Below, one piece after another: positions 43,119-54,000 of a stretch of DNA of 64,000 bases. Source of the DNA: Methylocella sp. (GTDB taxonomy: Bacteria > Pseudomonadota > Alphaproteobacteria > Rhizobiales > Beijerinckiaceae); the NCBI GenBank assembly GCA_037200525.1, contig JBBCGG010000001.1, positions 972,501-1,036,500 on the forward strand, written 5' to 3'. Within the stretch, counting starts at the first letter, position 1, and each line of letters opens with the position of its first letter. The translations under genes and the position numbers were made by a program. The notes under the pieces were generated by a model. It was not told the DNA's origin and did no database searches. It was given only the letters and a program-made list of their open reading frames with translations.

Positions 43119-44849
43119 ATGGACCGGTCGATCGAACAGCTGCCTGCGGCGCCCAAACCCGACGACGGAGGGGGCAACCAAGCCGCCCGCATAAGCGGCG
43201 GACGCCTGCTCGCAAAGGCGCTGAAGAATGAAGGTGTGGACGTCATTTTTACGCTGACCGGCGGCGAGATCGTAGACGTGTACGATGGTTGTCTGACGGA
43301 GGGCATTCGGATCATCGACGTACGGCACGAGCAGGTCGCGGCCCATGCCGCAGACGCATACTCGCGGATCACTGGCAAGACGGGCTGTGCCGTGATTACG
43401 CCGGGGCCTGGCACGACCAATGCGATCACCGGCGTGGCCAACGCATTCTACGAAGAAAGCGCGATGCTGTTGATCGGCGGCTTCGGTCCGTCGAGCCAGC
43501 GCCGCATGGGATCCCTGGGTGATCTCCCACATACGGAGATGCTGCGCCCGATCACCAAGTTCGCTGAAACCGTCAGCAGCACGTCCCGGATCGCCGAGAT
43601 GACCAGCATGGCGTTTCGGGAATGCTATAACGGCGCGCCCGGGCCGTCATACCTCGAAATTCCAGTGGACATCCTGCGGGGGACTGTTGACCTAACGGAA
43701 GTCAGGGTGCCGCTGCCCGGCAGATACCGTGCATCCACGAAGAGCCTGGGCGATCGTCGCGACGCCGAGGCGCTCGCCGCCCTCATCATCAACTCGAAGC
43801 GTCCCTGCGTCTTGTTCGGTTCGCAGCTCTGGACCTGCCGGGCAACCGAAATCGCAAGGGAGTTCTGCCGAGAGCTTAACCTTCCGGCCTATCCAAGCGG
43901 CTCTGCCCGCGGTACTTTTCCACCCGGTGATCCGCACGGCTTCCATCACACACGGCATCATGCTTTCGACAAGGCCGACCTCATCATCGTGTTCGGCCTC
44001 CCGTTCGATTTTCGCATGGGATATGGTCGTGGACTCCCCTCGGGGGTGCCGGTCGTTCAGGTCGATCTCGACTACCGGACAGTCGGCAAGAACCACGATG
44101 TCACCTTGGGCATCGTCGGAGACTCAGGCGTGGTCATGAGATTCGTTCTCGACACGATCGGCCAGGCGAAAGACGACGGCTCTAGCGAGCGGGAGCCGTG
44201 GCTCGAGGAGCTAAGTTGTTTGGAAAGCAAGTCGGTCGAGGCCATGCTGCCGAAACTCCGGTCCGACGCGCACCCTATCCATCCGCTCCGACTCGCTTAC
44301 GAGATCAACGAATTCATCACCGAAAATACCATCTTTATCGGCGACGCTGGCGATGTCCTGACCTTCGCGGGTGGCATTATTGCCCCTCGCGCGCCCGGTC
44401 ATTGGTTCGATACGGGCCCTCTTGGCACGCTGGGCATCGGGACTCCCTTTGCCATGGCGGCAAAACTTGCGCACCCGGAAAAGGAGGTCGTGTGCCTCTT
44501 TGGCGACGGGTCCTTCAGCATGACTGGCTTCGACTTCGAAACCTGCGTCCGATTCGGGCTGCCGTTCATCGGCGTGGTTGGAAACAACTCGCACATGAAC
44601 CAGCCTCGATATGGTACAATGGTGCATTTGGGAAAGAAGTATGGCGAGGTGGCCAACAAGCTGAGCGACGTACCTTATGGTGAATTCGCCCGGATGCTGG
44701 GCGGATATGGCGAGGATGTTCGTGACCCCAACGATATCCAACCAGCGCTACGCCGGGCTCGTGAGTCGGGAAAATGCGCACTGATCAACGTATGGGTCGA
44801 CGCGGAGGTCTTTTCCCCCGGGACGATGCATCAGACCATGTATAAATAG
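43119..44849 (+). CDS. Thiamine-diphosphate acyl-CoA lyase, 2-hydroxyacyl-CoA lyase-like
   Basis: A 576-residue ThDP enzyme with three domains. The catalytic Glu71 (DVRHEQVAAHAADA) is present, as is the cofactor motif GDG at 462-464 followed after 25 residues by NN at 489-490. The family includes acetolactate synthase, oxalyl-CoA decarboxylase and 2-hydroxyacyl-CoA lyase. The C-terminus (DAEVFSPGTMHQTMYK) lacks the pattern I know from oxalyl-CoA decarboxylases and resembles bacterial lyases that split 2-hydroxyacyl-CoA, such as 2-hydroxyisobutyryl-CoA, into a carbonyl compound and formyl-CoA. The partner CoA-transferase could then pass CoA from formyl-CoA to the next acid. The substrate is an inference. 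Confidence 0.8.
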   Translation: MDRSIEQLPAAPKPDDGGGNQAARISGGRLLAKALKNEGVDVIFTLTGGEIVDVYDGCLTEGIRIIDVRHEQVAAHAADAYSRITGKTGCAVITPGPGTTNAITGVANAFYEESAMLLIGGFGPSSQRRMGSLGDLPHTEMLRPITKFAETVSSTSRIAEMTSMAFRECYNGAPGPSYLEIPVDILRGTVDLTEVRVPLPGRYRASTKSLGDRRDAEALAALIINSKRPCVLFGSQLWTCRATEIAREFCRELNLPAYPSGSARGTFPPGDPHGFHHTRHHAFDKADLIIVFGLPFDFRMGYGRGLPSGVPVVQVDLDYRTVGKNHDVTLGIVGDSGVVMRFVLDTIGQAKDDGSSEREPWLEELSCLESKSVEAMLPKLRSDAHPIHPLRLAYEINEFITENTIFIGDAGDVLTFAGGIIAPRAPGHWFDTGPLGTLGIGTPFAMAAKLAHPEKEVVCLFGDGSFSMTGFDFETCVRFGLPFIGVVGNNSHMNQPRYGTMVHLGKKYGEVANKLSDVPYGEFARMLGGYGEDVRDPNDIQPALRRARESGKCALINVWVDAEVFSPGTMHQTMYK

Positions 44850-44859
44850 GCTGAGCGCC

Positions 44860-45588
44860 GTGACAAAAAAAGCGCCAAGTTTGGACGAAAAAGGCGTACC
44901 ATCTACTTCAAACGCGGCCGTTCAAGTCAGGCGTGTTCTTTTATTGGGATTGGTTGCCGGATACGTCGACGCATTAGGGTTTGTCGACCTGAATGGCGTC
45001 TACACGGCGGCCATGACCGGCAACACCGTGCAGCTCGGAATTACCTTTGTAAGACAGCAGTGGTCCCATTTCGCTCTCATTGCTCTTACTTTGGGATCGT
45101 TTTTCTGTGGCGGCTTGATTTCCAGCCTGATCAGGAAGCGCATCCGGAGGCCGCCAGCCGAGCTGTTCATCATGGCGGGTTTGCTCATTGTAACTGAAGG
45201 CATACGTTGGCGAACGCCGCATCTGGTCTCAGTCGAGTTGCCGCTTCTGGCCATAGCCATGGCGATGCAGGGTGAGACGGTTTCTCGCTTCGGCGGCCTT
45301 TCGATTCAGACCATCGTTGTGACGAACACAATGCTAAAATGCGCGGACGCTATGGTGGCCTATATCGGCGAGAGGATGAACAGGCGCCGGAGTGGTGCGG
45401 ATGGGGCGCGTCCAACCGGCATTGTAGAGATCGCAGTTCCCGCTACTGCTTGGTTTGCCTATACAGTTGGCGCCGGCGGCGGTTCGGCCGCTGCAATGTC
45501 ACTGCGCACCCCGCTGCTCATTCCCGTAATTCTCCTCATACTGACCGCATGCGATTTGTTGATTACCTCACCTCACGAAAGCGCGTGA
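44860..45588 (+). CDS. DUF1275 (YoaK-type) membrane protein
   Basis: A 242-residue inner membrane protein with about six membrane segments (LLLGLVAGYVDALGFVDLNG, then ALIALTLGSFFCGGLISSLI, LPLLAIAMAMQGETVSRFG and TPLLIPVILLILTACDLLI). The motif GYVDALGF and AAMTGNTVQLG are DUF1275 hallmarks. The function of the family is unknown; transport is possible. It starts with GTG at 44860, ten bases after the lyase stop, so it is in the same operon and may move the substrate or product. Confidence 0.88.
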   Translation: MTKKAPSLDEKGVPSTSNAAVQVRRVLLLGLVAGYVDALGFVDLNGVYTAAMTGNTVQLGITFVRQQWSHFALIALTLGSFFCGGLISSLIRKRIRRPPAELFIMAGLLIVTEGIRWRTPHLVSVELPLLAIAMAMQGETVSRFGGLSIQTIVVTNTMLKCADAMVAYIGERMNRRRSGADGARPTGIVEIAVPATAWFAYTVGAGGGSAAAMSLRTPLLIPVILLILTACDLLITSPHESA

Positions 45589-45766
45589 TGCCAGAGAAGC
45601 TTCTCTATGCATTTACCCGCTTCATCCGTCGCGCGGCGCAAGGGCGTCGATTGGAGCACGACCAAGGTCTATCTAGTCTGCAGTGGGAGCAGTTCGCTAG
45701 CCGCGGCCGCCTTCATGATCCGCGACGGCGGATCTGGTACGAACCGCGGATGCGAGGCGTATTGGT

Positions 45767-46045
45767 GTGAACACGTTTTTGGGCGTACAGACCTCAACGC
45801 TGAATATCTATGATCTTTTCAAGGACCGCGCGTTCGACCGGAAGATCATCCGCTGCTATCTGAGGTTCAAACCCGGCTTTCGAGATCTGTTGGCCGAGCG
45901 GGGAATTTCTCTGGCCCATAACACAATCATGCGCTGGATAACGCGCAACGTCCCTGAATTCGAAAAGCGTTGGAACCGCTTCCGCCTCATGCTCCCGAGG
46001 TTTCGTTTCGTTAAATCGGCGACAGTCCACGGGGGAACGCGTTGA
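45767..46045 (+). pseudogene. IS6-family transposase N-terminal remnant
   Basis: LYDLFKD-type opening (NIYDLFKDRAFDRKIIRCYL, then LLAERGISLAHNTIMRWI and VPEFEKRW) matches the start of IS6/IS26-type transposases, including the helix-turn-helix. The DDE catalytic domain is missing; the frame ends at 46045, overlapping the porin gene start. It is evidence that the porin was joined to this cluster by an insertion-linked rearrangement. Confidence 0.75.
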
Positions 46046-47850
46046 AACGCTCCGCGGCTTTGATCGACCGTATCAAGCGCAGTTGCTCGAGTTTTTCATC
46101 TCAACAGCCATCGCTAGGAGATGGAGGTGTCCTTAGACTTCTCTTCGCGACGTTAGTCTCTTTCCTTGCGTTTCAAGCGAAGGCGGAAGACGCGCAGTCA
46201 GCAACCAACTCATCCGCAAGCAGCAGCGCCATCCAAGAAATTCGCCTTCTCAAGGCCCAGTTGAAGCGGCTCGAGGAAAAGGTCAACGAGCAGGCGCGCA
46301 AACAAAAGGAAACCCACGCTCAAATCTTCAACCTCCCGGCGAAAATTGCGCCCGTGGAGGCGCCCTCGGGAACTACGGCATCCAGCGGCGTCGGGATCGC
46401 GCCGCTCGAGGATAACTTGCCTCAAGATCTCGCAGCGCGGATGGCGGCGATACGAGGCGTTCCCATCGCGAATCTGCACAGCGTCTATTTTAATGGCATC
46501 ACCTTCACGCCCGGCGGTTTCATCGCGCTCGAAGGCGTGTTTCGTGACCGCTTCGTAGGCGCGGACATCGCCACTCCATTTGCGGCGATCCCTTTCGGAA
46601 ACGTCCGCGCAGGCAACGCCAACGAATTTCGCTTAACCTCGCGCCAGAGCCGGCCCTCTTTATTGGCTAAGGGCGATGTCAACCCGACGACGCATTGGAC
46701 CGCCTTCGCCGAAATAGATTTCCTCGGGGCGGCTCAAACAGCCAATTCCGACGAAAGCAATTCATTCAATCCGCGCCTCCGTCAGTTCTATGCATCGGTG
46801 GACCAGGATGATTTTGGGGCGCATCTCCTGGTCGGTCAGGCTTGGTCTTTCGCGACCGCATTCCTCAACGGTCTTAATCCGCGCCAGGAAAATATTCCCC
46901 TGACAATCGAGCATCAGTTCATCCCCGGATTTGTCTGGGCGCGTCAGCCGCAAATCCGCGTCGTCAAAGACTTCGGCGACAATGTATCGGTCGGCCTTTC
47001 CATCGAAAATCCTCAGACGACTTTCGCCAGCGGCCCAGGAGCGCCGGCCGGCCCGTTTCTGAACGGCCAACCCACGGCAGGCGCAGCGGCGGCTTTACCA
47101 AGCTCGCTGGTCTTCAACCAGCTTCCTCCGGATGGATCCTTGTTCAATTCGTCCAATGCGGTATCGCTAAACCATATGCCGGATATCATCGGCAAGGTCG
47201 CCTGGGATCCAAGGATCGCCGATCGCCATATTCACATAGAGACCACTGGCATTTTTCGTGATTTCTACAGCCAGGTCGACAATCACAATCAGGATGTGGC
47301 TGCAGGCGGCGTCGGCGCGTCGATCCTGATTCCGCTCATTTCGAACACGCTCGAGCTTCAATTCTCCAGTTTGACGGGCCGCGGCATCGGTCGTTATGGC
47401 ACCTCGGGACTCCCCGACGTCACGTTCAATTCGAGCGGAGCCATCACGCCTCTGCAAGAAACCATGCTTCTTGCCGGCTTGAATTGGCGCGCCACGCCGC
47501 AGCTTGACCTTTATGCCTACGCTGGCGAAGAGAGGGAGAGCGCCAGCTTCAATACGGTCACGACCCCAATAGGGGCAAAGCAGGCCTTTGGCTACGGCAA
47601 TCCTCTTTACACGAACGCCGGATGCGCGATCCCCGGGTCCTCGGCATGCGTCGGAGATGTCGCCTTGGTGCGGCAACTAACGGTCGGGTTCTGGGATAGG
47701 ATTTATTCCGGTCCGATGGGTCAGTTGCGCGTCGGCATGCAATATTCGTTCACCCAGAAATATTCTTTCGCAGGCGTCGGCGGAACGGCAAAAGCGCAGG
47801 AAAATATCGTTTTGGGGAGCTTCCGCTATTATCCTTTTGGTACGCATTGA
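46042..47850 (+). CDS. DcaP-like outer membrane porin
   Basis: A protein of up to 602 residues. After a long basic N-terminus there is a signal peptide (LRLLFATLVSFLAFQAKAED), then a coiled coil (AIQEIRLLKAQLKRLEEKV) as in trimeric DcaP-type porins, and a beta-barrel rich in alternating aromatic strands ending at YYPFGTH. Such porins admit anionic organic acids. The start is uncertain: TTG 46042 overlaps the IS6 remnant stop, with GGGGGAA before it. Position after the acyl-CoA genes suggests uptake of their substrate, though the IS remnant separates them. Confidence 0.8.
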   Translation: MKRSAALIDRIKRSCSSFSSQQPSLGDGGVLRLLFATLVSFLAFQAKAEDAQSATNSSASSSAIQEIRLLKAQLKRLEEKVNEQARKQKETHAQIFNLPAKIAPVEAPSGTTASSGVGIAPLEDNLPQDLAARMAAIRGVPIANLHSVYFNGITFTPGGFIALEGVFRDRFVGADIATPFAAIPFGNVRAGNANEFRLTSRQSRPSLLAKGDVNPTTHWTAFAEIDFLGAAQTANSDESNSFNPRLRQFYASVDQDDFGAHLLVGQAWSFATAFLNGLNPRQENIPLTIEHQFIPGFVWARQPQIRVVKDFGDNVSVGLSIENPQTTFASGPGAPAGPFLNGQPTAGAAAALPSSLVFNQLPPDGSLFNSSNAVSLNHMPDIIGKVAWDPRIADRHIHIETTGIFRDFYSQVDNHNQDVAAGGVGASILIPLISNTLELQFSSLTGRGIGRYGTSGLPDVTFNSSGAITPLQETMLLAGLNWRATPQLDLYAYAGEERESASFNTVTTPIGAKQAFGYGNPLYTNAGCAIPGSSACVGDVALVRQLTVGFWDRIYSGPMGQLRVGMQYSFTQKYSFAGVGGTAKAQENIVLGSFRYYPFGTH

Positions 47851-47994
47851 GGCCGCGCCGTTTCACACCACGGCCATGCCGGTCTGCACTCGACGCCCTA
47901 TGAATGGGGTACTCGCCCGACAGGCTCCGTGCGGCAAGAAGCTCGATCGGCCTCGGTCGGAAAAAGGCGCGTACGCGGCGGCTGCCTCCCCCCG
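47851..47994. other. Convergent gap between porin and UbiD genes
   Basis: The 144 bases separate the stops of two convergent genes. No hairpin with a T-run was seen on either strand, so termination may be rho-dependent. Confidence 0.4.
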
Positions 47995-49653
47995 CTATTT
48001 CTCAGACGTTGTTGAGGTCTCGACCGTTCGCACCGGGGTCTCCGGCGTCAGGCCGCCGCGCCGCCGCGCCCAGCTGTTGTCGCCGTTCTCCGCCCAAGCT
48101 CCAGCGACGGCCTTGCCTGCGAATTGCTCCCAGGCGTCGGTCCAGTCACCGAGCGAATAGCCGTGCCACGGCGACCGAATGGCAAGAGGCGGCAAGCCGA
48201 GCTCCTTCCACAGCGTCTGCGCGCGCTCCATGAATTCGCGTCCAGGTAGGGCAAGAGGCGGCATGGGATATTTGAGCGTCGCATCGATCAATAGGGTCGA
48301 GTCCGAGTTTCCAGGTCCCGACTTTGGCGCGTGGCCCGGAGAGCGATAAGGTTCGACGTGCACGTCTTCAATCGGGTTCGAGCGATAGGCGAGCGACCAC
48401 ATCACCGCATCGGCATTGTCGGGGTCGATATCTTCGCTGACCGCGATGACGATTTTGCCGCAGTCGGCTTGCCGGGCGGCGGCGCCTTGCAAGCCACGCC
48501 AGACCTCGGTGCGCGGCGCGCCGGTGGAGAATTGCACGAAGATAATCGGCCGGAGATTGCTCAATGGCTCATGCATGACCACGCGGCGGACGCTCTTGAG
48601 CGACAAGTGATTGCGCAGATGGTTCAGAAACAGTGGCTCCAAGGCCACTTTCTTAATGACGCTGGACTCGCTCGGCGTGACCTGGCTGAGGATGGAAGCG
48701 AAAACGGGCGCATGCCTGTGTGTAATCGCCGTCACCTCCATGGACATGTTGAAGTCCTCAAGCGCGACATAGCCATTGCTTTCGCCAAACGGTCCTTCGG
48801 GTTCGAGCATGTCCGTGTCTATGAGACCTTCGATGATGATCTCGGCGTCGGCCGGTACTTCTAGATCGACGGTGATGGCCTTGGCTGTCCGAATGGGCAC
48901 GCCGGCGAGGGCGCCCGCCACCGTTATCTCGTCCTGGTCGATGGCAAGCTTCTGCGCGCCGGTGTAGACGATCACCGGCGCCGCGCCGATGACGATGGCG
49001 CAGGGCATCTTCTCCCGGCGCTCACGGTATTTGCACCAATGGATATAGCCGCCAGCGCCGCCGATGCGCGACGACATGCGCACCCCTAGACGGTCGGTCT
49101 GCTTCAAGGCCGCACGATAGGTGCCGATGTTGCGGATGCGGGACTCGGGATCGACCGTGATACACAAGGTGGCGGTGAGATAAGGCGCAGCGTCAAAGCC
49201 AGGGGTGGAGATCGGCACCGGCAGGCTCGCCAGCCCGCCAGCGGGCCGCCGGAGATCATCGCCGGTGATGACGACCTCCTGGCAGGGCGGCGAGTTCACC
49301 ATGACGGGCGTCATTGGATTGGCGATGGCATTTAGCCAGTCGGCGCTGATATCCTCGACAGGACGGCCCATGCCCACCGCATAGATCCTCGGAGACGCAG
49401 CGAAGGCTCCGACCACGACGGGAATGTTGTAATGACGGCCACGAGAATCGATGACATTGGTGAAGAGAAAGGCGCGCCGCTCATCCTCGGGAATGCCGCC
49501 AAGAAACTGACAACGAACGAGGGGATGCAGCTCTGTATCTTTGTTGATCGGGCGATCGATGCGAAGCAGCAAACCCTTCGCCTCCAGTTCGGCGAGATGG
49601 GTTTGAAGATCGAGGCTCGGCCATTTATCCGTCGTCAGCTTTGCATCATTCAT
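47995..49653 (-). CDS. UbiD-family prenylated-FMN decarboxylase
   Basis: A 552-residue UbiD-type (de)carboxylase. It would remove or add CO2 on an unsaturated or aromatic acid with prenylated FMN. The catalytic set is visible: Arg180 in RNIGTYR, and Glu286 and Glu291 in EPEGPFGESNGYV. The length is normal, but no UbiX prenyltransferase gene is in the window, so the cofactor must come from elsewhere. It is on the opposite strand to the acyl-CoA genes and upstream of nothing else on its strand, so it probably has its own promoter at 49654-49826. The substrate cannot be told; UbiD proteins of this size range from ubiquinone to aromatic degradation. Confidence 0.9.
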   Translation of the reverse strand: MNDAKLTTDKWPSLDLQTHLAELEAKGLLLRIDRPINKDTELHPLVRCQFLGGIPEDERRAFLFTNVIDSRGRHYNIPVVVGAFAASPRIYAVGMGRPVEDISADWLNAIANPMTPVMVNSPPCQEVVITGDDLRRPAGGLASLPVPISTPGFDAAPYLTATLCITVDPESRIRNIGTYRAALKQTDRLGVRMSSRIGGAGGYIHWCKYRERREKMPCAIVIGAAPVIVYTGAQKLAIDQDEITVAGALAGVPIRTAKAITVDLEVPADAEIIIEGLIDTDMLEPEGPFGESNGYVALEDFNMSMEVTAITHRHAPVFASILSQVTPSESSVIKKVALEPLFLNHLRNHLSLKSVRRVVMHEPLSNLRPIIFVQFSTGAPRTEVWRGLQGAAARQADCGKIVIAVSEDIDPDNADAVMWSLAYRSNPIEDVHVEPYRSPGHAPKSGPGNSDSTLLIDATLKYPMPPLALPGREFMERAQTLWKELGLPPLAIRSPWHGYSLGDWTDAWEQFAGKAVAGAWAENGDNSWARRRGGLTPETPVRTVETSTTSEK

Positions 49654-49826
49654 GTCCGTTGCGCTCCTGTCTCGCGAGCTAAATTAGGATAGTTTAACAA
49701 TCCGCCTACTAACGTCTGACAGAAACGTTCCCCACGATATCAATAGCCCGCACGGGCTATGACGAGAACACCTTACAGCATCGCCGCTCCGGCCCTGGAG
49801 ATGGCGTCCTGTCTGTCGCGGTTCCC

Positions 49827-51080
49827 TCAGTTCTCGGCCATCGGCGCTTCGGTGGGGGCTGCTGCGTCCTGCAACTTCACCTTACTGCCGTCTACCAGGT
49901 TCACCGGTAGGCTCAGCACGACGTTCTCGCCGCCTTGCAGTCCGCCCCGCAATTCCACGCTGGTACCGAAATCCCGGTAGATTGAGACGGTCCGCATCTG
50001 GATCGCGCCATCGCTGCGGACGACCGCCACGCTAAGCCCGTCGCCTTTGAAGATGATCGCTTCAGCGGGCACGACAACGCCTGGGGCGGTGCGGGGGATG
50101 CCGATGTCAACGGTCACATAAAGGCCGGGACGCAGCGTGCCGTCAGTGTTGGGCACATCCACTTCAGCCTGCATCGTGCGCGAACCCAGGGCCAGGGCGC
50201 TGGCGCTGCGAGCGACCTGACCTTCGAACACGCGGCCGGGCAGCTCCGGCACGTGGACTTGCGCCAACAGGCCGTCGCGGATGCCGATCGTCCCGCTCTG
50301 CGGCACATCGACCGTCACCCGCACGATGTTGTCGCGGGCCAGAGTGAACATCATTTGCCCGCTGCTATCGGCGCTTACCAGATCGCCGGCGTCGACGCCG
50401 CGGCTGGTAATGATGCCATCGAAGGGTGCAATGACGTTCTCGAAACCCGTCAATTCCTGCAGCCGGTGCACGGTGGCGTGCTGAGCGGCGAGGTTGGCTT
50501 CCGCGACCTTCACCGCCGCACGCGCGGCGGCAAGGCTGGCTACCGATCCTACCAGACCCAGCCGGGTGTTGTCGGCGTTCTGCAGTGTCGCCCAGCCCTG
50601 AACAGCCAACTTGGCGGTGCGGCCGTTGGTAACGTTAGCCAGGGCGGTGTTCGAGGTAGCCGACTGCGCCTGATCATTCGCTTGCGTGAGCGAGGCCTCG
50701 GTCTGCGCCAGTTGGGCGATCGCCTGCGCCAGTTGCTGGTCGAGCTCCGGGGCGGAGATTCGCACGAGCAGATCTCCCTTATGGACCCGGCTGCCGATAT
50801 CGACCCGTCGGTCGGCGATATATCCCGTCGCCCGCGCGAAGATCGTCGCCTGGTCGAACGCGGCGATGGTGCCGGGCAGCGTGAATGGCATGGGCCCATC
50901 AAGGCGCTTGGCCTCTGCGGTTTGCACCGTGGGCACGAAATCATGTGTCTGCCGCTGCGTCTGCGCGGCCTCGGCGGTGCGTCCATAGTGCAGCCAGGCG
51001 CCCCATCCCAGCAGCCCAACCACGGCCAGCCCAGCGATTGCGAGCGGGCGGAGCGGAATACGAGCTTGTTTGTCGGTCAT
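49827..51080 (-). CDS. RND efflux periplasmic adaptor (membrane fusion protein)
   Basis: A 417-residue HlyD/AcrA-type adaptor: an N-terminal anchor (PLAIAGLAVVGLLGWGAWL), a lipoyl half (IFARATGYIADRRVDIGSRVHKGDLLV), a coiled-coil hairpin rich in Ala/Gln (QLAQAIAQLAQTEASLTQA), the second lipoyl half (VIAPFDGIITSRGVDAGDLV) and a beta-barrel end. It joins the RND pump to an outer membrane channel. The start overlaps the pump stop by four bases (51077-51080), so it is translated second; the order is the reverse of the common MFP-first order. No outer membrane channel gene is adjacent. Confidence 0.92.
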   Translation of the reverse strand: MTDKQARIPLRPLAIAGLAVVGLLGWGAWLHYGRTAEAAQTQRQTHDFVPTVQTAEAKRLDGPMPFTLPGTIAAFDQATIFARATGYIADRRVDIGSRVHKGDLLVRISAPELDQQLAQAIAQLAQTEASLTQANDQAQSATSNTALANVTNGRTAKLAVQGWATLQNADNTRLGLVGSVASLAAARAAVKVAEANLAAQHATVHRLQELTGFENVIAPFDGIITSRGVDAGDLVSADSSGQMMFTLARDNIVRVTVDVPQSGTIGIRDGLLAQVHVPELPGRVFEGQVARSASALALGSRTMQAEVDVPNTDGTLRPGLYVTVDIGIPRTAPGVVVPAEAIIFKGDGLSVAVVRSDGAIQMRTVSIYRDFGTSVELRGGLQGGENVVLSLPVNLVDGSKVKLQDAAAPTEAPMAEN

Positions 51081-54000
51081 GCGTAGTCCTTCGGCGGCTG
51101 GACGGCAGCGGTGCGGAGCGTGGCATAGAGGAACGGCACGAATAGCAGCGTGGAGCAGGTCCCGACCGCCACGCCGCCTAGCACAGCGCGCGCCAGGGCG
51201 GCATTTTGTTCGCTCCCATCGCCGAGGCCGAGCGCCATCGGGATCAGGCCCACGAACATCGCGCCGGCGGTCATCAGCACCGGGCGCAGTCGGGTCTCGC
51301 CCGCCAGAATCGCGGCTTCGGCTGCGCCGCAGCCCGTTTCCTCGCGATGCTCCCGCGCGAAAGTCACCAGCAGGATCGAGTTGGCCGATGCCACGCCCAC
51401 GCTCATGATGGCCCCCATCAATGAGGGGATCGATAGCATCGTCTGGGTGATAAACAGGCTGGCGCAGATGCCGCAGAACGCCAGCGGCAGGGCCAGCAGC
51501 ACGACCAGCGGATCACCCCAGCTTTGGAAGTTCACCGCCATCAGCAGGTAGACCAGGACCAGGGCTGCGCACAGACCAATGGCAATGCGGGAGAAGGACT
51601 GGTTCTTGGACTGAATCTGTCCGAGCACGCTAATGGTGTCGCCCGGGGGCAATTGCTTGGCGAGGTCGGTAATGATTGGGGTGATGTCACTCTCGACGCC
51701 GCCAAGGTCCCTGTCCTGGACGTTGGCGTAGACGTCGAAGGTGGGGCGCGTGTTCACGTGGTTGACGACGGTCTGCTCGCTCACCCGAGTCATAGTGGCG
51801 ACGTTGGCCAGCAGGTTGGGCGCACTGGCGCCGTTGTTGCTGACCAGCAACGGCGTGTTCTCGATGTCGGACAGCGAGTCGGTGCGGTACTCCGGCGTCT
51901 GCACCGCGAGCTGATAGGGAATGCCTGATTTCGGATCGGTCCAGAAGTTCGGGCTAACCTGGTAGCTCGAACTCAGCGATGTGTTAAGATTGTTGACGAT
52001 CTGCTGTTCGTTCAGCCCGACTAGGGAGGCGCGCACGCGGTCGACGTCGACGAAGAATTTCGGCGCGTCAACGATCTGCTGCAGATGCACGTCCACCGCG
52101 CCGCGCACGCCGCTGAGACGCATCACCGCCTGCTGCGCGACCTCCAGGTCCTTCACCCGGTCCTGGCCGGACACCTGGATGTCGATCGGCGCCGGCAAGC
52201 CGAAATTCAGCACCTGGGTGATGATATCGGCTGGCTGGAAGTAGAAGACGACGTTGGGGAAACGCTCGCGCAGCGCCACCCGCAGTTTCTTCGTAATGGC
52301 GAAGGTCGATGGATGGCCGGCCTTCAGCGACACCATCACCTGACCATCGTTCAACCCCACAGCAGAGCCGTCGGAGAACGCCAGGTTATAGTTGTTTGCG
52401 GGTAGCCCGATATTGTCCAGGATGAGATCGGCCGAGGGGACGAGCTGCCGGATCACGTCCTCTACGCCTTGGAACACCCGCTCCGTCTCCTCGATCCGCA
52501 ACCCCGACCGTGCGCGCACGTGTAGGGTGATCTGCCCGGCGTCGATCTGCGGGAAGTAGTCCTCGCCTATGAACATCAGCAACACCCCGCCCATCACGAG
52601 TGTGGCGCCGGCGATCGACAACGTCACCCAGCGTCGGGCGACGGAGGCATGCAGCAAAGCGCTGTAGCCAAGACGGAATCGGTCGAAGCCATTTTCAAAC
52701 CCGGCATGGATGCGCCCGAACAGGCCAGGCTTGCCGTCGGATGTCTCGCTCCGCCGGGCGAACTCGGACTTGACCAGCACGTCGATCATGATCGGCACCA
52801 GCGTACGTGATAGAATGTAGGAGGCGAGCATCGCGAACACCACGGCTAGCGCCTGCGGAGTGAACAAATATTGCGCCGCGTCGGTCAGGAACAGCACCGA
52901 GATAAAGGCGCAGCAGATCGACAGAGTGGAGATCAGCGCCGGCTTGGCGATCCCGGCAGCCCCTTGCACCACCGAGGTCGGGAAATCCTCGCCTTCCTCC
53001 ATCAGTCGGTAAGTGTTTTCGATTGCCACGGTCGCATCGTCCACCAGGATGCCGACCGCTAAGGCGAGACCGCCCAGCGTCATGATGTTCAGCGTGTCGC
53101 CCAGGGCGGCCAAGGCGGCGAGCGACACCAGGATGGAGAGGGGAATTGATACCAGCACCACCAGCGTGGACCGCCAGGAGCCGAGGAAGAGCAGGATCAT
53201 CAGCCCGGTCAGCCCAGCCGCGATTGATCCTTCGCTTAGCACGTCGCTGATGGCGCTCGACACGAACACTGACTGGTCGAACAGCGGCGTGATTTTCAGA
53301 TCCGGCGGTGCCGCGGCGCGGATCGACGGCAGCAAGCCCTTCACCGTGTTCACTACCGATAGCGTCGACGCGCTGCCGTTCGTCAGGATGGTCAGCAGGG
53401 CGGCCCGCTTGCCGTTCTGCCGTACGATGTTCTGCTGCACCTGGTTACCGTCGCGCACATAGGCGACATCCTGCACCAGCACCGGGGCGCCGTTGACCAC
53501 CTTGATCGGGATGCGGTTCAACTCTTCGATGGTCGTCGGCGTCGCGTTCGTCTGAATTGCGTATTGGGTGGCGCCAATCTTGGCCAGCCCACTCGGCGTC
53601 GTTAGGTTCTGCACGCTGATGGCCGTCACCACGTCCGTCGGCGCCAGGCCGAGCCCCTGCAGGGCGTGCAGGTCGAGGTCCACCATGATCTGCCGCAGCT
53701 TGCCGCCCTCCGGCGCCGGAATGGTCGAGCCCGGCACCGCAGTGATCGCCTGGCGCACGCGATACTGGCCGTAATCATAGAGCTGTTGCTCGCTCTCCTT
53801 ATCCGACGCCAGCGCCAACTGGATCACCGGAACCGAGGAGGCATTGTACTGCACCACAATCGGCGGCTGGATGCCAGGCGGCAAGATGGCGCGAATAGAA
53901 TTTGTGGAGGCCACGATCTGCGCGATCGCGAGGTCGATGCTAACATCGGGCTGGAAATAGACCTTCTCGACGGTGACGCCCTGCAGCGTCTGGCTCTCGA

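Noticed and set aside
43119-44849. Oxalyl-CoA decarboxylase
   Set aside because: The C-terminus does not match the oxalyl-CoA decarboxylase ending I know, so oxc was not used as a name; oxalate remains possible.
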